A DNA stretch of 64,000 nt from Peromyscus leucopus (GCF_004664715.2 NC_051069.1:74298647-74362646); one strand, 5' to 3'. Positions 46,057 to 56,632 are shown, counted from the first letter of the stretch. The notes: a model not told the origin generated them from the sequence alone. Translations and numbers: made by a program.

Positions 46057-46067
46057 ACACAATTTTT

Positions 46068-46238
46068 AATTAGTTTATATAAGCTTAGATATGATAAAGT
46101 TTATATGTTATATAATATGTATTATGTATTCAAGTTATATATTTATATATTAATATGTCAGTAATATATGGTATATATTATTGATATATATATTAATATA
46201 CACATAATATATATTATATTACATATATGTACTATGTG

Positions 46239-46290
<52 letters not shown>
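46068..46290. repeat. AT-rich low-complexity tract and (TG)n
   Basis: About 175 bases of near-pure A/T ('atatattattgatatatata'), then about 22 TG units at 46245-46289. AT-rich text resumes at 46390-46550. Confidence 0.92.
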
Positions 46291-46292
<2 letters not shown>

Positions 46293-46771
46293 GATATATC
46301 AATAGGGAAAGAGAGGCCAGGAGAAAAGTCCTGTTCTTTCTCAATCCTGAATAGTATTCTAAGATACCTTGCTGTGTTTGCATACAATTTTATTTGTTGT
46401 ATATATAATTTACATAATACATTTATATAGTATTTAAGTAATACATAATAGAAATATATAATAATGTTATGTAAGTTTATATAGAAGTTATATTTTTTAG
46501 TATAATATATATAAAACATTTTAAGTATATAAGTATAAAGAAATTCTGTTTTAAACTATCAATATGGGAGGTAGTTTGTTACATACAATTGATGAGTGGA
46601 ATATACACTGTATCCCTATACACAGAAAAATTCAAGATTCATGTAGAAACAGCAAAATGAGAAGACTCCAAATTTTTCGGTCACATACCCTCAGTGACTG
46701 CTTGTTGTATAGCCAATGGCTTCATACATATATGACTACACAGATGCATTATGCATAAACATAAGCTTTTA
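46291..46771. other. Unassigned AT-rich sequence
   Basis: AT-rich with no recognised gene. The left TSD copy of the following B3 is at 46761-46771. Confidence 0.45.
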
Positions 46772-46969
46772 TTTTTTAAGCTTTTTTATTATTTTTATTT
46801 CATTGTATGTGGATGAGTATTTTGTCTCCACTGATGCCTGTCTACCAGCATACTCAGGGCCCATGGAGGTCATAAGAAGACAGTAGACTCCAGGGACTGG
46901 AGTTACAGACAGATGTGACACTGCACAGCCAGTGCCCTTAACCACTGAGCTATCTTCCCAGCCTCAAAT
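46772..46969 (-). mobile_element. B3 SINE
   Basis: The complement of B3: 'gcccatggaggtcataagaa' (46859), 'ctggagttacagacagatgt' (46898), 'cttaaccactgagctatctt' (46938), 'cccagcctc'. TSD 'ataagctttta' (46761-46771) against 'ataaactttta' (46970-46980), one mismatch. Confidence 0.9.
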
Positions 46970-46980
46970 ATAAACTTTTA

Positions 46981-47506
46981 AAAGGATAAGAAAAAAGAAG
47001 GAAATCAGAAATTCTGATACTGTCTCCAAGTTCCAAAGTGATTAGCCTGTTCATCCAACTCTGAAAACTTCTGGCATCGGTTTGTGCATTGTTTAGATGA
47101 ATGCTCCAGAGCTCTAACTGGTTAGACAGCCTACTCACCAGGAACAGATTGAAAGCACCGAGGGTGAAGAAGGCATGCTATTTGTGTAATCTTTTTTTAT
47201 GCTCGATTTAGTGAACAACAGACATTTAGAACAGAAGACATTTAAATGTTTAAATGTTTCTCAACTCTGATGTCACCTATGCAAGTAATATGTTACAGAT
47301 ATTAGTGAGCAAAGAGTACTATGAAGCATTACTCCTTTATTAAGTTCCTGGATCCCAGGGCATCTCTGTCGTCAGTGATGCTCCAGGTCTTTGCAGTAGT
47401 GATTTGGAAGTAGACAGTGACGGGCAGCTGTCAAGGTCACCACATATGATGCTGTATCTCGGCGGTTAGAACTTCTGAAGTGGGCTCTTTGCTCCTCTAT
47501 TGTCTT
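46981..47506. other. Unassigned sequence
   Basis: Nothing recognised. Confidence 0.4.
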
Positions 47507-47872
47507 AGTTTATTTTCCTGCTGCTGTGATGTAATACTCCGACAAAAGCAATTTGAGAGAGAAAGACTCACAGTTCCAGGTTACAATCAGTCATAATAAG
47601 GAAGTCCAGAAGCAGGAGCCTGAGGAAGCTGGTCACACTGAATCTTCTTCAGTCAAGCAATAGTGGCAAACATATGCTCATCACACTTACTCCATTTTAT
47701 ACAGTTCAGTATTCCCATCCAGTGAATCATCAGGTCCACGATTAAGATGTGCCACCCCACATTAATTAACATAATCAAAATAACCTCCATAGGAATGCCC
47801 AGCAGCCTATCTCCCAACTGATTCTAGATCTCATCAAGTTGAGGATTAATGCCAGCCTGGCACTACCTTCAT
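47507..47872 (-). repeat. Old rodent repeat (related to 27245-28457)
   Basis: 'gtttattttcctgctgctgt' (47508), 'gacaaaagcaatttgagaga' (47541), 'catccagtgaatcatcaggt' (47717), 'ataggaatgcccagcagcct' (47790) and 'ctcatcaagttgaggattaa' (47831) are complements of the family with 'taattgtcaac' and 'ctagaatca' at its start. LTR-like by layout. Confidence 0.65.
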
Positions 47873-49023
47873 AAGTGAATGAGATCTGAAGGCTATGAGA
47901 GCTGATTTCTGGTATAGCTGTTGATGGACCAAACAAAGCTACTAGAAATGAAAGTGAAGAGAGATCAGTGGGAAACAGAGAGGTCGGGAGAACTTTCCGG
48001 TTATTTTTCACTCATGTATAATATTCTGAGATATACTACTGCCTTCAAAACATGCTGCAAAATCTCTCCCTGGTGTTTTCGTGAGCCTGCTGAATTAGTT
48101 GTTCAAGTCTTTTGTGATATTCTGAGGTGCAGAAATGAGCATGGTCGCACACTCTGTTGTAATGAATTACATCTGCTCCTTACCTCAACATTCTGTGCTG
48201 GTTTCTAGCAAATAAACCATGAGAAGCACAGCCATTGCTTCAGGCTCTGCTTTTTAGAGGATCCAAGCCAAGGAACATAGATTCCGCACGACCAAGCCTA
48301 TAAAGTAGATGTTCTCAGCAGAGTTGTACTCTAGAAATGTTATGTAAAAAATGCATATGGATTTACCTCATCCAAGACTTATTAAATAATAATTGATAAG
48401 AGTTGTGGCTTGAAACGCATGTGTTCCCTCAGGCATAGTTTTATAAATTCATCAGTTGAGATAAATACCATATGAGAATCAGATCCACATGTCCAATCCT
48501 ACTCTTACCCTCCAAGAAACATGTCACCTACCAAGTGACAAAGAATTTTATTGATACTGTTTTGAGGAAAGTTGACACATCATTTTCATGGCTCCAGGAA
48601 CTTGAACCTGACTGAAGCTATCAAGGGAATGAAGAAAAGGACAGATAACACAGTTGGAAAGTTGGGATGTAGCAGCTTGGGTTCTCTGATGGAGAAATCA
48701 CAGCACCCCATCTCAGTGTCTTTATTATATTAAATTTAATGGATAGGGGGCATATTCATTGCACAAAGCTGGAATAAGGAAGCATAAACGAGGAGGCAGG
48801 ATTTGTGGTATACAGCTGGATCAAGGAGACAGGTTTAACTAATCATGGTAGGCATAGTCTCTGTCAGAGAGCAGAATTCAGGCTATTGATATATCAGGGG
48901 AGAAAGCTATGGTAGACACTTTCTGCACATACTGTCAACATCCTCACACGGACTAGAAGGGAAGGCTTTGCCATTTCCCTCTGGGTCTCATGCTAGAGTC
49001 CTTGTCATGGTCTTGCCCATGTT
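47873..49023. other. Unassigned sequence
   Basis: No recognised gene. The stretch 48670-49010 ('gggttctctgatggagaaat', 'gaagggaaggctttgcc') may be an old repeat, but I cannot assign it. Confidence 0.4.
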
Positions 49024-49029
49024 GAAAAC

Positions 49030-49406
49030 TGTTGTGTGATATTTTACTTGTGTTCTGACCAATAAAGCTTGCCTGGAGATCAGAGGTCAGCACTACCCAC
49101 TAGTTAACCATTAGTTAACCATAGAGCCTAGAGCATGGAGGTGGTGGCATACCCCTTTAATCCCATCTCTCAGCAAGTGGACACAGGAATATAAGGTGGG
49201 TGGAGACAGGATCTCAGCCCCATTCAGTCTGAGGGTTCCTAGAGACAGGATCCCTCCCACTCAGTCTGAGATTTCATAGAGGTAAGAAGTCTTTACTGGC
49301 TGGCTTCTCTGCTTCTCTGATCTTTCAGCTTTCACCCTTAACATCTGACTCCAAGTTGTTATTCTTAAGACTAAGATCGCACTTCATCTGGTGCCCGGTG
49401 TTGGCA
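49030..49406 (+). mobile_element. Solo LTR, cricetid family B
   Basis: 377 bp, 'tgttgtgtgatattttactt' to 'cggtgttggca', with an exact 6-bp TSD 'gaaaac' (49024-49029 and 49407-49412). Contains 'gaccaataaagcttgcctgg' near its 5' end, a single B1-like module 'ggaggtggtggcatacccct' (49138) with 'ttaatcccatc', and the family end 'tctgatctttcagctttcac' (49316). It has fewer B1-like modules than 40871-41342 or 54669-55138. Confidence 0.9.
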
Positions 49407-49412
49407 GAAAAC

Positions 49413-50898
49413 AATACTCAGGATCTAAGACACTGAGGATTTTCTTTACTCCCAACAGAAAGTCTATGTCATAATTACGCAAAAGTCACAAGCTATAAGG
49501 AAAATACCAAGGAATGTGTTGGAGGCGGCATGCTAAACAGGTGTGATAGGAACACAAACACGATTAATGAACATTTCACATTACATGAATGCAATCAGAA
49601 TTTTGTAAAAGATTAGTGAGACTCATTATACTCTTCACCTTTCTTTTCAGACATTTTCCTGTTTTACAAATTCAAAAAATATTCAAAGGAATGGAGCTCA
49701 GTTGAGTGGCTTGTGAGTAAGAAGTGACGTGAGACAGGCTAATTGATCACTTTTGAAGATTAATTGGCCCATTCTCTATACTATAGCCTATAGAAACCAG
49801 CCTTGTAAACATTGGTGCAGTTTATTGAATTTTGACTGCCAACTGAAAATTTAAATCATGCTTATTCTTCAGATGGGAATCCACCCACAATAGGCAATTT
49901 GGGTGATCTCATCTGTTAAGAAAAGTTGGATGCTCTTCCTGAACCGTCTATGTACTATGCTGTTACCATGCACCTGCTTTTTAGATGGATGATTGGTAGG
50001 AGATGGGCTGTGGAAGACAAACTTTGTCTTGTGTGTTTAGGATAGAAACAGACTTTCAGCATATGCATTGAATAAGTTCTGAAAACCTTTAAGTCTAATA
50101 TGCAAACTCAGATTTTTTTCTGCTTCCATGGTGAGATAATCATAATACAATTTAATCTAAAATTTGAGATTTTCTTGAGAACTGAATGGAAAATATAATT
50201 AAGTTATCAAGTCGTTTGCCTATATCTGCTTCTTACAACATGTACGATCTTCCATTCTCAAGTATAGAGGACTGATAAAAATACCTACCTTGACAGTCTG
50301 TGATCAGGATAAGAAGAGAGATGTCATGTGGAAGCCTGAAGAAGAGAGTAAAAAGTATGCAATTCAAGACTTCCTCTGTATGTCTTCTCCTTGCTTCTGC
50401 AATAGCTTGGACCAGGCCAGCTTGGTTCCTATCAGTTTTCATTTCATATTTAGTCAGGCAGGAGAAACAATAGCTACCACTGTTACGTTTGGGGCATCTA
50501 AAAAGATGGTGTAGAGTTTTCAAGTAGCTCCCAGTAACAACGAGACAAATATGTGCCCTTAAGGAGTTGAATGCTACCACAGAACCAAAGAGGATTCTTT
50601 GCACAGTCCTGATATCGATATTTCTCTTTTTTTTCATATAATGATGATCAATGATTCAAACTTATCCAAGAACCTGAAGAAGCTCTATTTGTCTCCAGGA
50701 GTTAAGGAAGTTTGTTCAATAAGCTATACATATGGATTATATAAATCAAGTAACTGCAAATATTAAAAAGCCCCTCCTCAACTGACTCTTCCTGTGTTTT
50801 GTGGTAGGAGCAAGGACTCTACTCTTGGTCTAGGTTATTCCATGTATCAGAAAATACAAATCCTGGAAGAAGAGATGCTGACATGATCTTACTCATAT
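49413..50898. other. Unassigned sequence, about 1.5 kb
   Basis: No recognised repeat. The 134-codon minus-strand frame at 50233-50637 overlaps a plus-strand frame and shows no domain. Confidence 0.4.
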
Positions 50899-51132
50899 AT
50901 ATTTTTTAAATTAAATCAACTCTATCTATGTCTACAAATGTTTTGCCTCTATGTTTGTATGTGTACCACATGTGTGCCTGGTGCCCACAGAGGTCAGAAG
51001 AAGGTACCGAATCCCCTGAACCTGGAATTACACATGGTTATGAGCTGCCTTCTAGGTGCTAAGATGTGAAATCCCCATCCTCTGTAAGAACAAGTGCTTT
51101 TAACCTTTGAGCCATCTGTCCAGCCCCCAGTT
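50899..51132 (-). mobile_element. B3 SINE
   Basis: The complement of B3: 'tgtaccacatgtgtgcctgg' (50962), 'acagaggtcagaagaaggta' (50986), 'gaatcccctgaacctggaat' (51009), 'taacctttgagccatctgtc' (51101), 'cagccccc'. Perfect 10-bp TSD 'ttactcatat' at 50889-50898 and 51133-51142. Confidence 0.93.
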
Positions 51133-51142
51133 TTACTCATAT

Positions 51143-51522
51143 TAAGGTTACATGTTCATGACTAAAGTGAGATATTTGATTGAGGAGAGATTTTGGTCTC
51201 TTTTCTTTGTTATTTACCTGATGAGCAAATTATTAGTGAATGGTTCAATAACAAGTTCACTCAAGGGAATCAAGTTCACACAAAAGAAACATGCAATGTC
51301 AGTGCACTTGAGAGTGCTAATATGTTGACATCTTAAACCCTTATGAAAGAATTAGTTCTGAAGTTGGCATCAGAACCCTCCCTTCCAGAAGTACTTTCAA
51401 TGGGATACAGAGTATCACATGTTCGGGTGCTCTATCAGTGTCCTAGATAACCAGTGAGCTGAATATTTTTCTCATTGCCTTGTGGACTGGTTTGAGTACT
51501 TCAGTGTTTAGTGGATCCTGGC
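51143..51522. other. Unassigned sequence
   Basis: Nothing recognised. Confidence 0.4.
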
Positions 51523-51636
51523 CCTCTCTGTCTCTCTGGCTCTGCCTGTCTGTCTCTCTTTCTCTCTGTCTGTCTCTATCTGTCTCTGTCCATCTCTGTC
51601 TCTCTGTCTCTCTCTATCTCTGTCTCTCTCTCTCTG
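51523..51636. repeat. (TC/TCTG)n polypyrimidine simple repeat
   Basis: About 110 bases of CTCT and CTGT units. It creates the Leu/Ser-repeat frames on plus and the Arg/Glu/Asp-repeat frame on minus. Confidence 0.95.
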
Positions 51637-51644
51637 TATGTGTG

Positions 51645-51937
51645 TGCAGGTCTGATGAATGGGGGTGGAGGTCAGAAGACACCGTGGATATTGCTCCCCG
51701 GGTGCCATTCATTTTGTTTTTGGAAACAGGTCTCTCACCATGCTCGGGCCTTCTGATTTGACTGGGATGGATGGAAGGTGAGTTCCAGGGGTCTGCCTGT
51801 CTCTGCCTCTTTGGCTCTGGGAGTATGAGTGTGTGGCACCAGGCTTAGCTGTTTTACATATGTTCTGAGCACTGAATTCAGATCCTTGTGCTTGTAAGGC
51901 AAACAATTTACAGACTGAACCATTTACAGTGCCCCTT
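51645..51937 (-). mobile_element. B4 SINE (diverged)
   Basis: The complement of B4: 'gtggaggtcagaagacaccg' (51665), 'ttggaaacaggtctctcacc' (51720), 'gtctgcctgtctctgcctct' (51791), and the tRNA-like head as the complement at 'cttgtaaggcaaacaattta' (51892). Borders are approximate. Confidence 0.75.
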
Positions 51938-52724
51938 GAGGAAATCTTTTAAAATAGCTAATGGAACATAACTTATAAAATTTCTCACAACTGAAATTGT
52001 ATGATTATGTATGTGTGCATGCCTTTTATATGCGTGTACACACATATGCATGTGTCTACATATGTGAGTGCATATATATGTGTGTATATATGTTTTGAAA
52101 TGAAGCCTAGAAGGCTCATAACAGAGGTGGATAGAAATACTTATTTCCACATTACACTTGAGAACATGAGAATAGCTTAAAATAGATTCAAATTTGGTTC
52201 ATTGAATAGACTTCTATTTTGTTGCTGAGATATCATTTTAATATCTCAAAATCTCAGTATACTTTCAGGGCTAGTACAAAGGTAAATTAGTAAAATCTTA
52301 AATTCATGTGGTACATTCATTTCTCTGTAATAATTACAAATGTTTAACTAAACAAATTACATAATGGAAGTGATCCATGTTTTATGAGCAAGCTTATTTG
52401 GTCAGACGTTGCATACAAAGTTTGACATATTACAGGATGCTTCATTACACTCGCAAAATTATCTTGTCCACCCAAACTTATATTCCATGATGATAACATG
52501 GCCCATGGATTACTAAAGTAAATAAACAGACAGAGACAGATAATGGTGATGTATGTAACTTACTAAGGGTGCTAGTTTAAAGAACTTAATTAAAGTATGA
52601 GTCCTTCATATTTTTTGAGGTTTCCAAAACATATCACACCATGTAGGAATTCCGTTGCTCTTATTTTTCCTTTTGTAAATACAAAACTAACTTCTTATGA
52701 TGTAAGAATCCTGTATGTATGTTG
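51938..52724. other. Unassigned AT-rich sequence
   Basis: Includes an alternating TG/TA tract at 52005-52095 and nothing else recognised. Confidence 0.45.
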
Positions 52725-52869
52725 TTGTTTTTCTGAGAGAGGGTCTCACTATGTAGCTCTGGCTTACCTGGAACTCTCTGTAGATTAGGCTAGCCTCAAA
52801 TTCACAGATATCCATCTGCTTCTGCCTCCTGAGTGCTGGGATTAAAGGCATGAACTACTAAGCCTGGTC
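52725..52869 (-). mobile_element. B1 SINE (diverged)
   Basis: The complement of B1: 'agagggtctcactatgtagc' (52739), 'taggctagcctcaaattcac' (52786), 'cctcctgagtgctgggatta' (52826), 'aaggcatgaactactaagcc' (52846). More diverged than the copies at 8395 and 25987. Confidence 0.9.
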
Positions 52870-53580
52870 CCTGTTATGTCCTGTAAAACTAATAGAGAGA
52901 TGTCCATTTTTGAAAGTGACAAATCCATATGTCATTGCATCCTCCTCTGATGTGGATTTTCTGGAGGATCATGAACTTTAAGTTTATTTGAATGCCTCAC
53001 ATCTACCTTTTTTAAAATGGAAATGTTACATGAGATGTTCAGTACTTTTTATGAATGATGTTATGCCACTTTACTGTACTGAATCAATCTCCCTCACAAA
53101 CTCTCTTTTTATGAGACTCACTGCGGCCAAGTATACTGGGGCTTTGGGCAGGATGCAGAGAACCTCACTGGCTCACATACAGAAGCCAAAACTGAAGTTT
53201 GAGAGTTGTATTACATGGTTTCTATCTATATTGCTTTTTCTATGAACTCAGGATCTTCATTGCAGCAGATACATGACTTACACAGTAAACACAAAATGGC
53301 ACCCAAACTCAAAATCATTACTGAGCGTGACACAATAACACAAAGAAGTCTGAAAACAGGGGAAAAACAATGAACCCCCTGAAAAACCAAAAACAGATAT
53401 AATGCCCAGAGCAGGACTGCTCTCTCAAAGGAGTCAGTGAATTTGTCTTCTTCAAACAGCAGTGCTTTCCCACATCCTGCCTGGAGCCTCGGCCTTCATT
53501 CTGCACTCTTGATTTTCTCAGGGATATCCTAGTTCTGAGAAGCATAAGTAGGAGATGAAGAAGAGGAGAGTGGAGAAATG
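52870..53580. other. Unassigned sequence
   Basis: No gene or repeat recognised. Confidence 0.4.
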
Positions 53581-53586
53581 AGACAC

Positions 53587-53617
<31 letters not shown>

Positions 53618-53696
53618 GACAGAGACAGAGACAGAGACAGAGGCAAACAGAGACAGAGAGACAGAGACAGAGACAGAGATAGTGGGAGAGAGAATG
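53581..53696. repeat. (GA/GACA)n polypurine simple repeat
   Basis: About 115 bases of AGAG and ACAG units. It accounts for the Ser/Leu-repeat frames of up to 138 codons on the minus strand. Confidence 0.95.
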
Positions 53697-54119
53697 GAAT
53701 AGTGCTGAAAGGGCCAGCATGCCAGATGTACCACCCATTACTCTTGTCTCTGATCACAATCTCACAACCCATGGTCAGCACAGGCTACCCTACTCTCCTT
53801 GGCTTCTTAGCCTCAGAAGCTTAGAAGGAATAATACAGTTTTTTTTCTCTAAGCATTCTTTTAAAAAAAAATCTCCATTGACAATATCTCATTCTCAGAG
53901 TTCAGAGCTCCAAGTGTGATAAAGACGGGAATTTCTGCTCCTGGATTCTCCAGTGATCTCTTGCAGCAAGCCAGAAACTTATTTCATACAGTTCATGGTC
54001 ATTCTTCATCGTTTGAACATCTTCATTCTTGTGTTCCTGTTTGACACTCCACTTCACCTCTCAGTCTGAAAGTCAACAGGATTCATTCACGCATTGATTG
54101 ACCAACATTGAACAAACAC
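53697..54119. other. Unassigned sequence
   Basis: No gene or repeat recognised. Confidence 0.4.
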
Positions 54120-54480
54120 TGTTACAGTTTAGATCTGGAACATCCCCGAAAGGACCACAAAGTGAAGCACCCACCTCAATTAAATGATGCTCAGAGGTTG
54201 GAAATCTGAAGATGTTATTAGATACCAAGGGCCGTTAACTCATCGGTAGATTAACCTATTGATACAGTCAAAATGTGACGGTGTTTGGGGAAGAGGTGGA
54301 AACTAATGGGTAAGAACTGAAGGAGCTAGGTCTTTGGGAGGGAGTCCTTGGCCCTTCTCCTTCTCTGCTTCTTGACTGCCATTTGGCAAGCAGCTTCACC
54401 ACACCATATGCTCCCTGCCACAGTCTGCCTCACCATGACCCCAAAAGCAATGAAGAGAAACCTCTGAAACAGTGTGCCAA
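54120..54480 (+). repeat. Ancient MaLR-like LTR repeat (tentative)
   Basis: 'gttacagtttagatctggaa' (54121), 'gtgtttggggaagaggtgga' (54281), 'gaaggagctaggtctttggg' (54318) and 'ccctgccacagtctgcctca' (54413) follow the layout of the family 'ggtttgaat ... gactaagaca' seen at 26815-27172. Diverged. Confidence 0.45.
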
Positions 54481-54524
54481 AGTAAATACTTCCTCTGTGA
54501 CAGACTTTTCCTGGGAAGATGTAC

Positions 54525-54668
54525 CACACACACACGCCTACGCACCCCAGATAGGGAATTCAGGACAGATCAAAGTACAGATACCACCAAAGTCCAACTT
54601 GGAGAAACAAAGAGTTTTATAGAGTTACTTGGAGGAATATGGGGAGGGGGTTACAGGAGTAGAATCCA
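54525..54668 (+). repeat. Unclassified rodent repeat, left part
   Basis: 'gacagatcaaagtacagata' (54564), 'ccaaagtccaacttggagaa' (54587) and 'gagttacttggaggaatatg' (54621). It resumes at 55139 after an LTR insertion. Confidence 0.6.
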
Positions 54669-55138
54669 TGTGGTTGATATATTATGCACCCCAATAAACT
54701 TATCTGGGGGTCGGAGAACAGAACAGCCACTATATTAAACATAGGTTTAGACAGTGGTAGAACATGCATTTAATTCTAGCCTTCTGGAAGCAGAGATCCA
54801 TCTGGATCTCCGTGAGTTCAAAGCCACACTGGAAACTGCCAGGCATGGTGACACACACCTTTAATCTCAGGAAGTGATGGCAGGAAGCAAAAAGATTTAT
54901 AAGGCATAAGGACCAGGAACTAGTCCTGTTAAGCTTTTAGGCTTTTAGCAGCAGTTCAGCTGAGATCCATTGGGATGAGGACTCAGAGGCTTCTGGTTAG
55001 AGGAAACAAGATCAGCTGAGGAATTGGCCACATGAGGAAAACTGTGGCTTGTTCTGTCTCGGATCTTTCAGTGTTCACCCCAATACCTGGCTCTGGGTAT
55101 GTTTTTATTAATAAGACCTTCTAACAATTCGTGCCACA
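54669..55138 (+). mobile_element. Solo LTR, cricetid family B, with B1-like modules
   Basis: 470 bp, 'tgtggttgatatattatgca' to 'aattcgtgccaca', with an exact 6-bp TSD 'aatcca' (54663-54668 and 55139-55144). Near the 5' end is 'ccccaataaacttatctggg'. Two B1-like modules follow: 'gtggtagaacatgcatttaa' (54755) with the B-box relative 'cgtgagttcaaagcc' (54811), and 'ggcatggtgacacacacctt' (54842). A TATA-like 'atttataagg' (54894) and 'ttattaataagacc' (55106) follow. Confidence 0.95.
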
Positions 55139-55290
55139 AATCCACTCAAAGACAACTGCACCACCAAAGCCCACCCCAGCATAGGTTATAGCTGACAAAA
55201 GCTGGAAACCTGGAACACACTCTACAGCTCCACAGGTTGGAGAGAGTGTCCTCTCCAGGTAGCTTGGTTGCTCTGCGCCTCGTGCAGGCA
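55139..55290 (+). repeat. Unclassified rodent repeat, right part
   Basis: 'actcaaagacaactgcacca' (55144), 'caaagcccaccccagcatag' (55165), 'gctggaaacctggaacacac' (55201). Continuation of 54525-54668. Confidence 0.6.
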
Positions 55291-55587
55291 GTTCAGCTGG
55301 CCTCTACCGTGTACACATCTACACAGAATGAAAAGTAAAATAAGCCTTGCAAGAGGCATGTAAGTCATTGTTTCTACAGCGCTTTCTGCTAGGATGACAA
55401 GTCATAAAACTATAAAGCATTATCAAGGAGTTTCATGAATGTGACATTAGAATAAGAAGTTTGGAGAGGATTTTTTTTTTTCAGATTTTTCAGGAGAAAG
55501 ATCAGGAGAAATCTTTGATAAAGTAACATTTTACCAGTAACAAAAATGTAAAAGGAAGAATGAGATCAAAAGATTCAGGAATGCAGG
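55291..55587. other. Unassigned sequence
   Basis: Nothing recognised. Confidence 0.4.
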
Positions 55588-55664
55588 GCTCACGGTGCAA
55601 CCTGATGATAGTACACCTGCTATTATGTGTGAGAACTTAGGTTTAATCCCCAGTAGCACTACTG

Positions 55665-55670
<6 letters not shown>
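55588..55670 (+). mobile_element. ID-like SINE whose tail is a GA microsatellite
   Basis: 'ggctcacggtgcaacctgat' (55588), 'gtgagaacttaggtttaatc' (55629) with a B-box relative, 'cccagtagcactactgaaaa' (55649). The normal A-rich tail leads into (GA)n. Confidence 0.6.

Positions 55671-55723
<53 letters not shown>
55671..55723. repeat. (GA)n microsatellite ending in a G-run
   Basis: About 21 GA units, then 10-11 G. It faces a CT tract 50 bases to the right. Confidence 0.97.
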
Positions 55724-55769
55724 AGAAATAATGAATTTAGTGAGAGGATGATACACAAGATTCAACAGG

Positions 55770-55773
<4 letters not shown>

Positions 55774-55832
<59 letters not shown>
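55774..55832. repeat. (CT)n microsatellite
   Basis: About 29 CT units. Complementary to the GA tract at 55671-55713, so the two could pair as an inverted repeat. Confidence 0.97.
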
Positions 55833-55835
<3 letters not shown>

Positions 55836-56074
55836 TATGTTAAAATTGTTTCTAAAAGCCCAGATTTCCTTCATTGAGAGAGATGGGGGAAGCAACCACT
55901 TTTCCATGAAAGCTGTACTCCTTAGCTTTCGTCCAGTTGCTACAATTATCTGGAAAGAGGGAACTTCAACTGAGAAAATGCTTCCATAGACTGTGTCTGA
56001 GTAGTCATCTCTGGTGGGAGCCCCACAACACTTGATTGTGTTCAATATGGGATAGGAATTTACATACTCCAACA
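55833..56074. other. Unassigned sequence with a repeat-like trace
   Basis: 'aacttcaactgagaaaatgc' (55962) matches the block at 41346 of the 40815-42655 family. Too short to extend. Confidence 0.4.
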
Positions 56075-56245
56075 CTTAATAGTGATTGTCCACTTGGTGG
56101 GATTTAGTATCATGATGGCAATGTACCACTAGGCATGTTGTGAGTGTGTTTCTAGAGCAGATAAATTGAAGTGGGAAAACTTACCCTTATATGTGGCTGG
56201 CACCATTGCATTGGGATGGAGTCCTAGAGTTAATAAAAAGGAGGA
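56075..56245 (+). repeat. Fragment of old rodent repeat (related to 27245-28457)
   Basis: 'aatagtgattgtccacttgg' (56078), 'gggatttagtatcatgatgg' (56099), 'ggctggcaccattgcattgg' (56196). Diverged. Confidence 0.5.
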
Positions 56246-56289
56246 ACTGAACTGAGCACCAGTAAAAGAAAAGAAAAAGGAAAAGAAAA

Positions 56290-56632
56290 TGCCTCCAGAA
56301 GATTAGTCTATCGACAAGTCTGTGGTAGTATTTTCGTGGTTAATTATTAGTGTGGGAGAGCGGTGTCATCCCTGGACAGTGGTCTTGGGTTGATTAAACT
56401 GAGTGAGCGAACTGAGTGAGCCATGGAGAGCAAGCCAATATGTACCATTCTTCCCTAGTTTCTGCTTCCAGGTTCCTGCTTGAGGTTTTGTTTTGTTTTG
56501 TTTTTTCCTCTGACTTCTCTCAAAAATAGATTGTGACAGGGAAATATAAGCCAAATAAACAGTTTCCTACCCAAGTAGCTTTTGGTCACGGTGTTTACCA
56601 CAGCAATGGAAAGTAAACTAATACAAACATGG
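56290..56632 (+). repeat. Old rodent repeat (same family as 40815-42655)
   Basis: 'aatgcctccagaagattagt' (56288), 'gacagtggtcttgggttgat' (56375), 'gccatggagagcaagccaat' (56420), 'cttccaggttcctgcttgag' (56465), 'agccaaataaacagtttcct' (56550), 'ccacagcaatggaaagtaaa' (56597). A (TTTTG)n tract sits at 56486-56507. Confidence 0.65.

Noticed and set aside
49387..49406. A 'tggtgcccggtgttggca' stretch that looks like a tRNA primer-binding site after an LTR
   Set aside because: The 6-bp TSD 'gaaaac' lies just outside it, so these bases are the 3' end of the LTR itself. No internal retroviral sequence follows.
51480..51761. Leu/Ser-rich plus frames and an Arg/Glu-rich minus frame
   Set aside because: These come from the TC/TCTG repeat at 51523-51636.
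53318..53781. Minus-strand frames of up to 138 codons rich in Ser and Leu
   Set aside because: They are translations of the GA/GACA simple repeat at 53581-53696.
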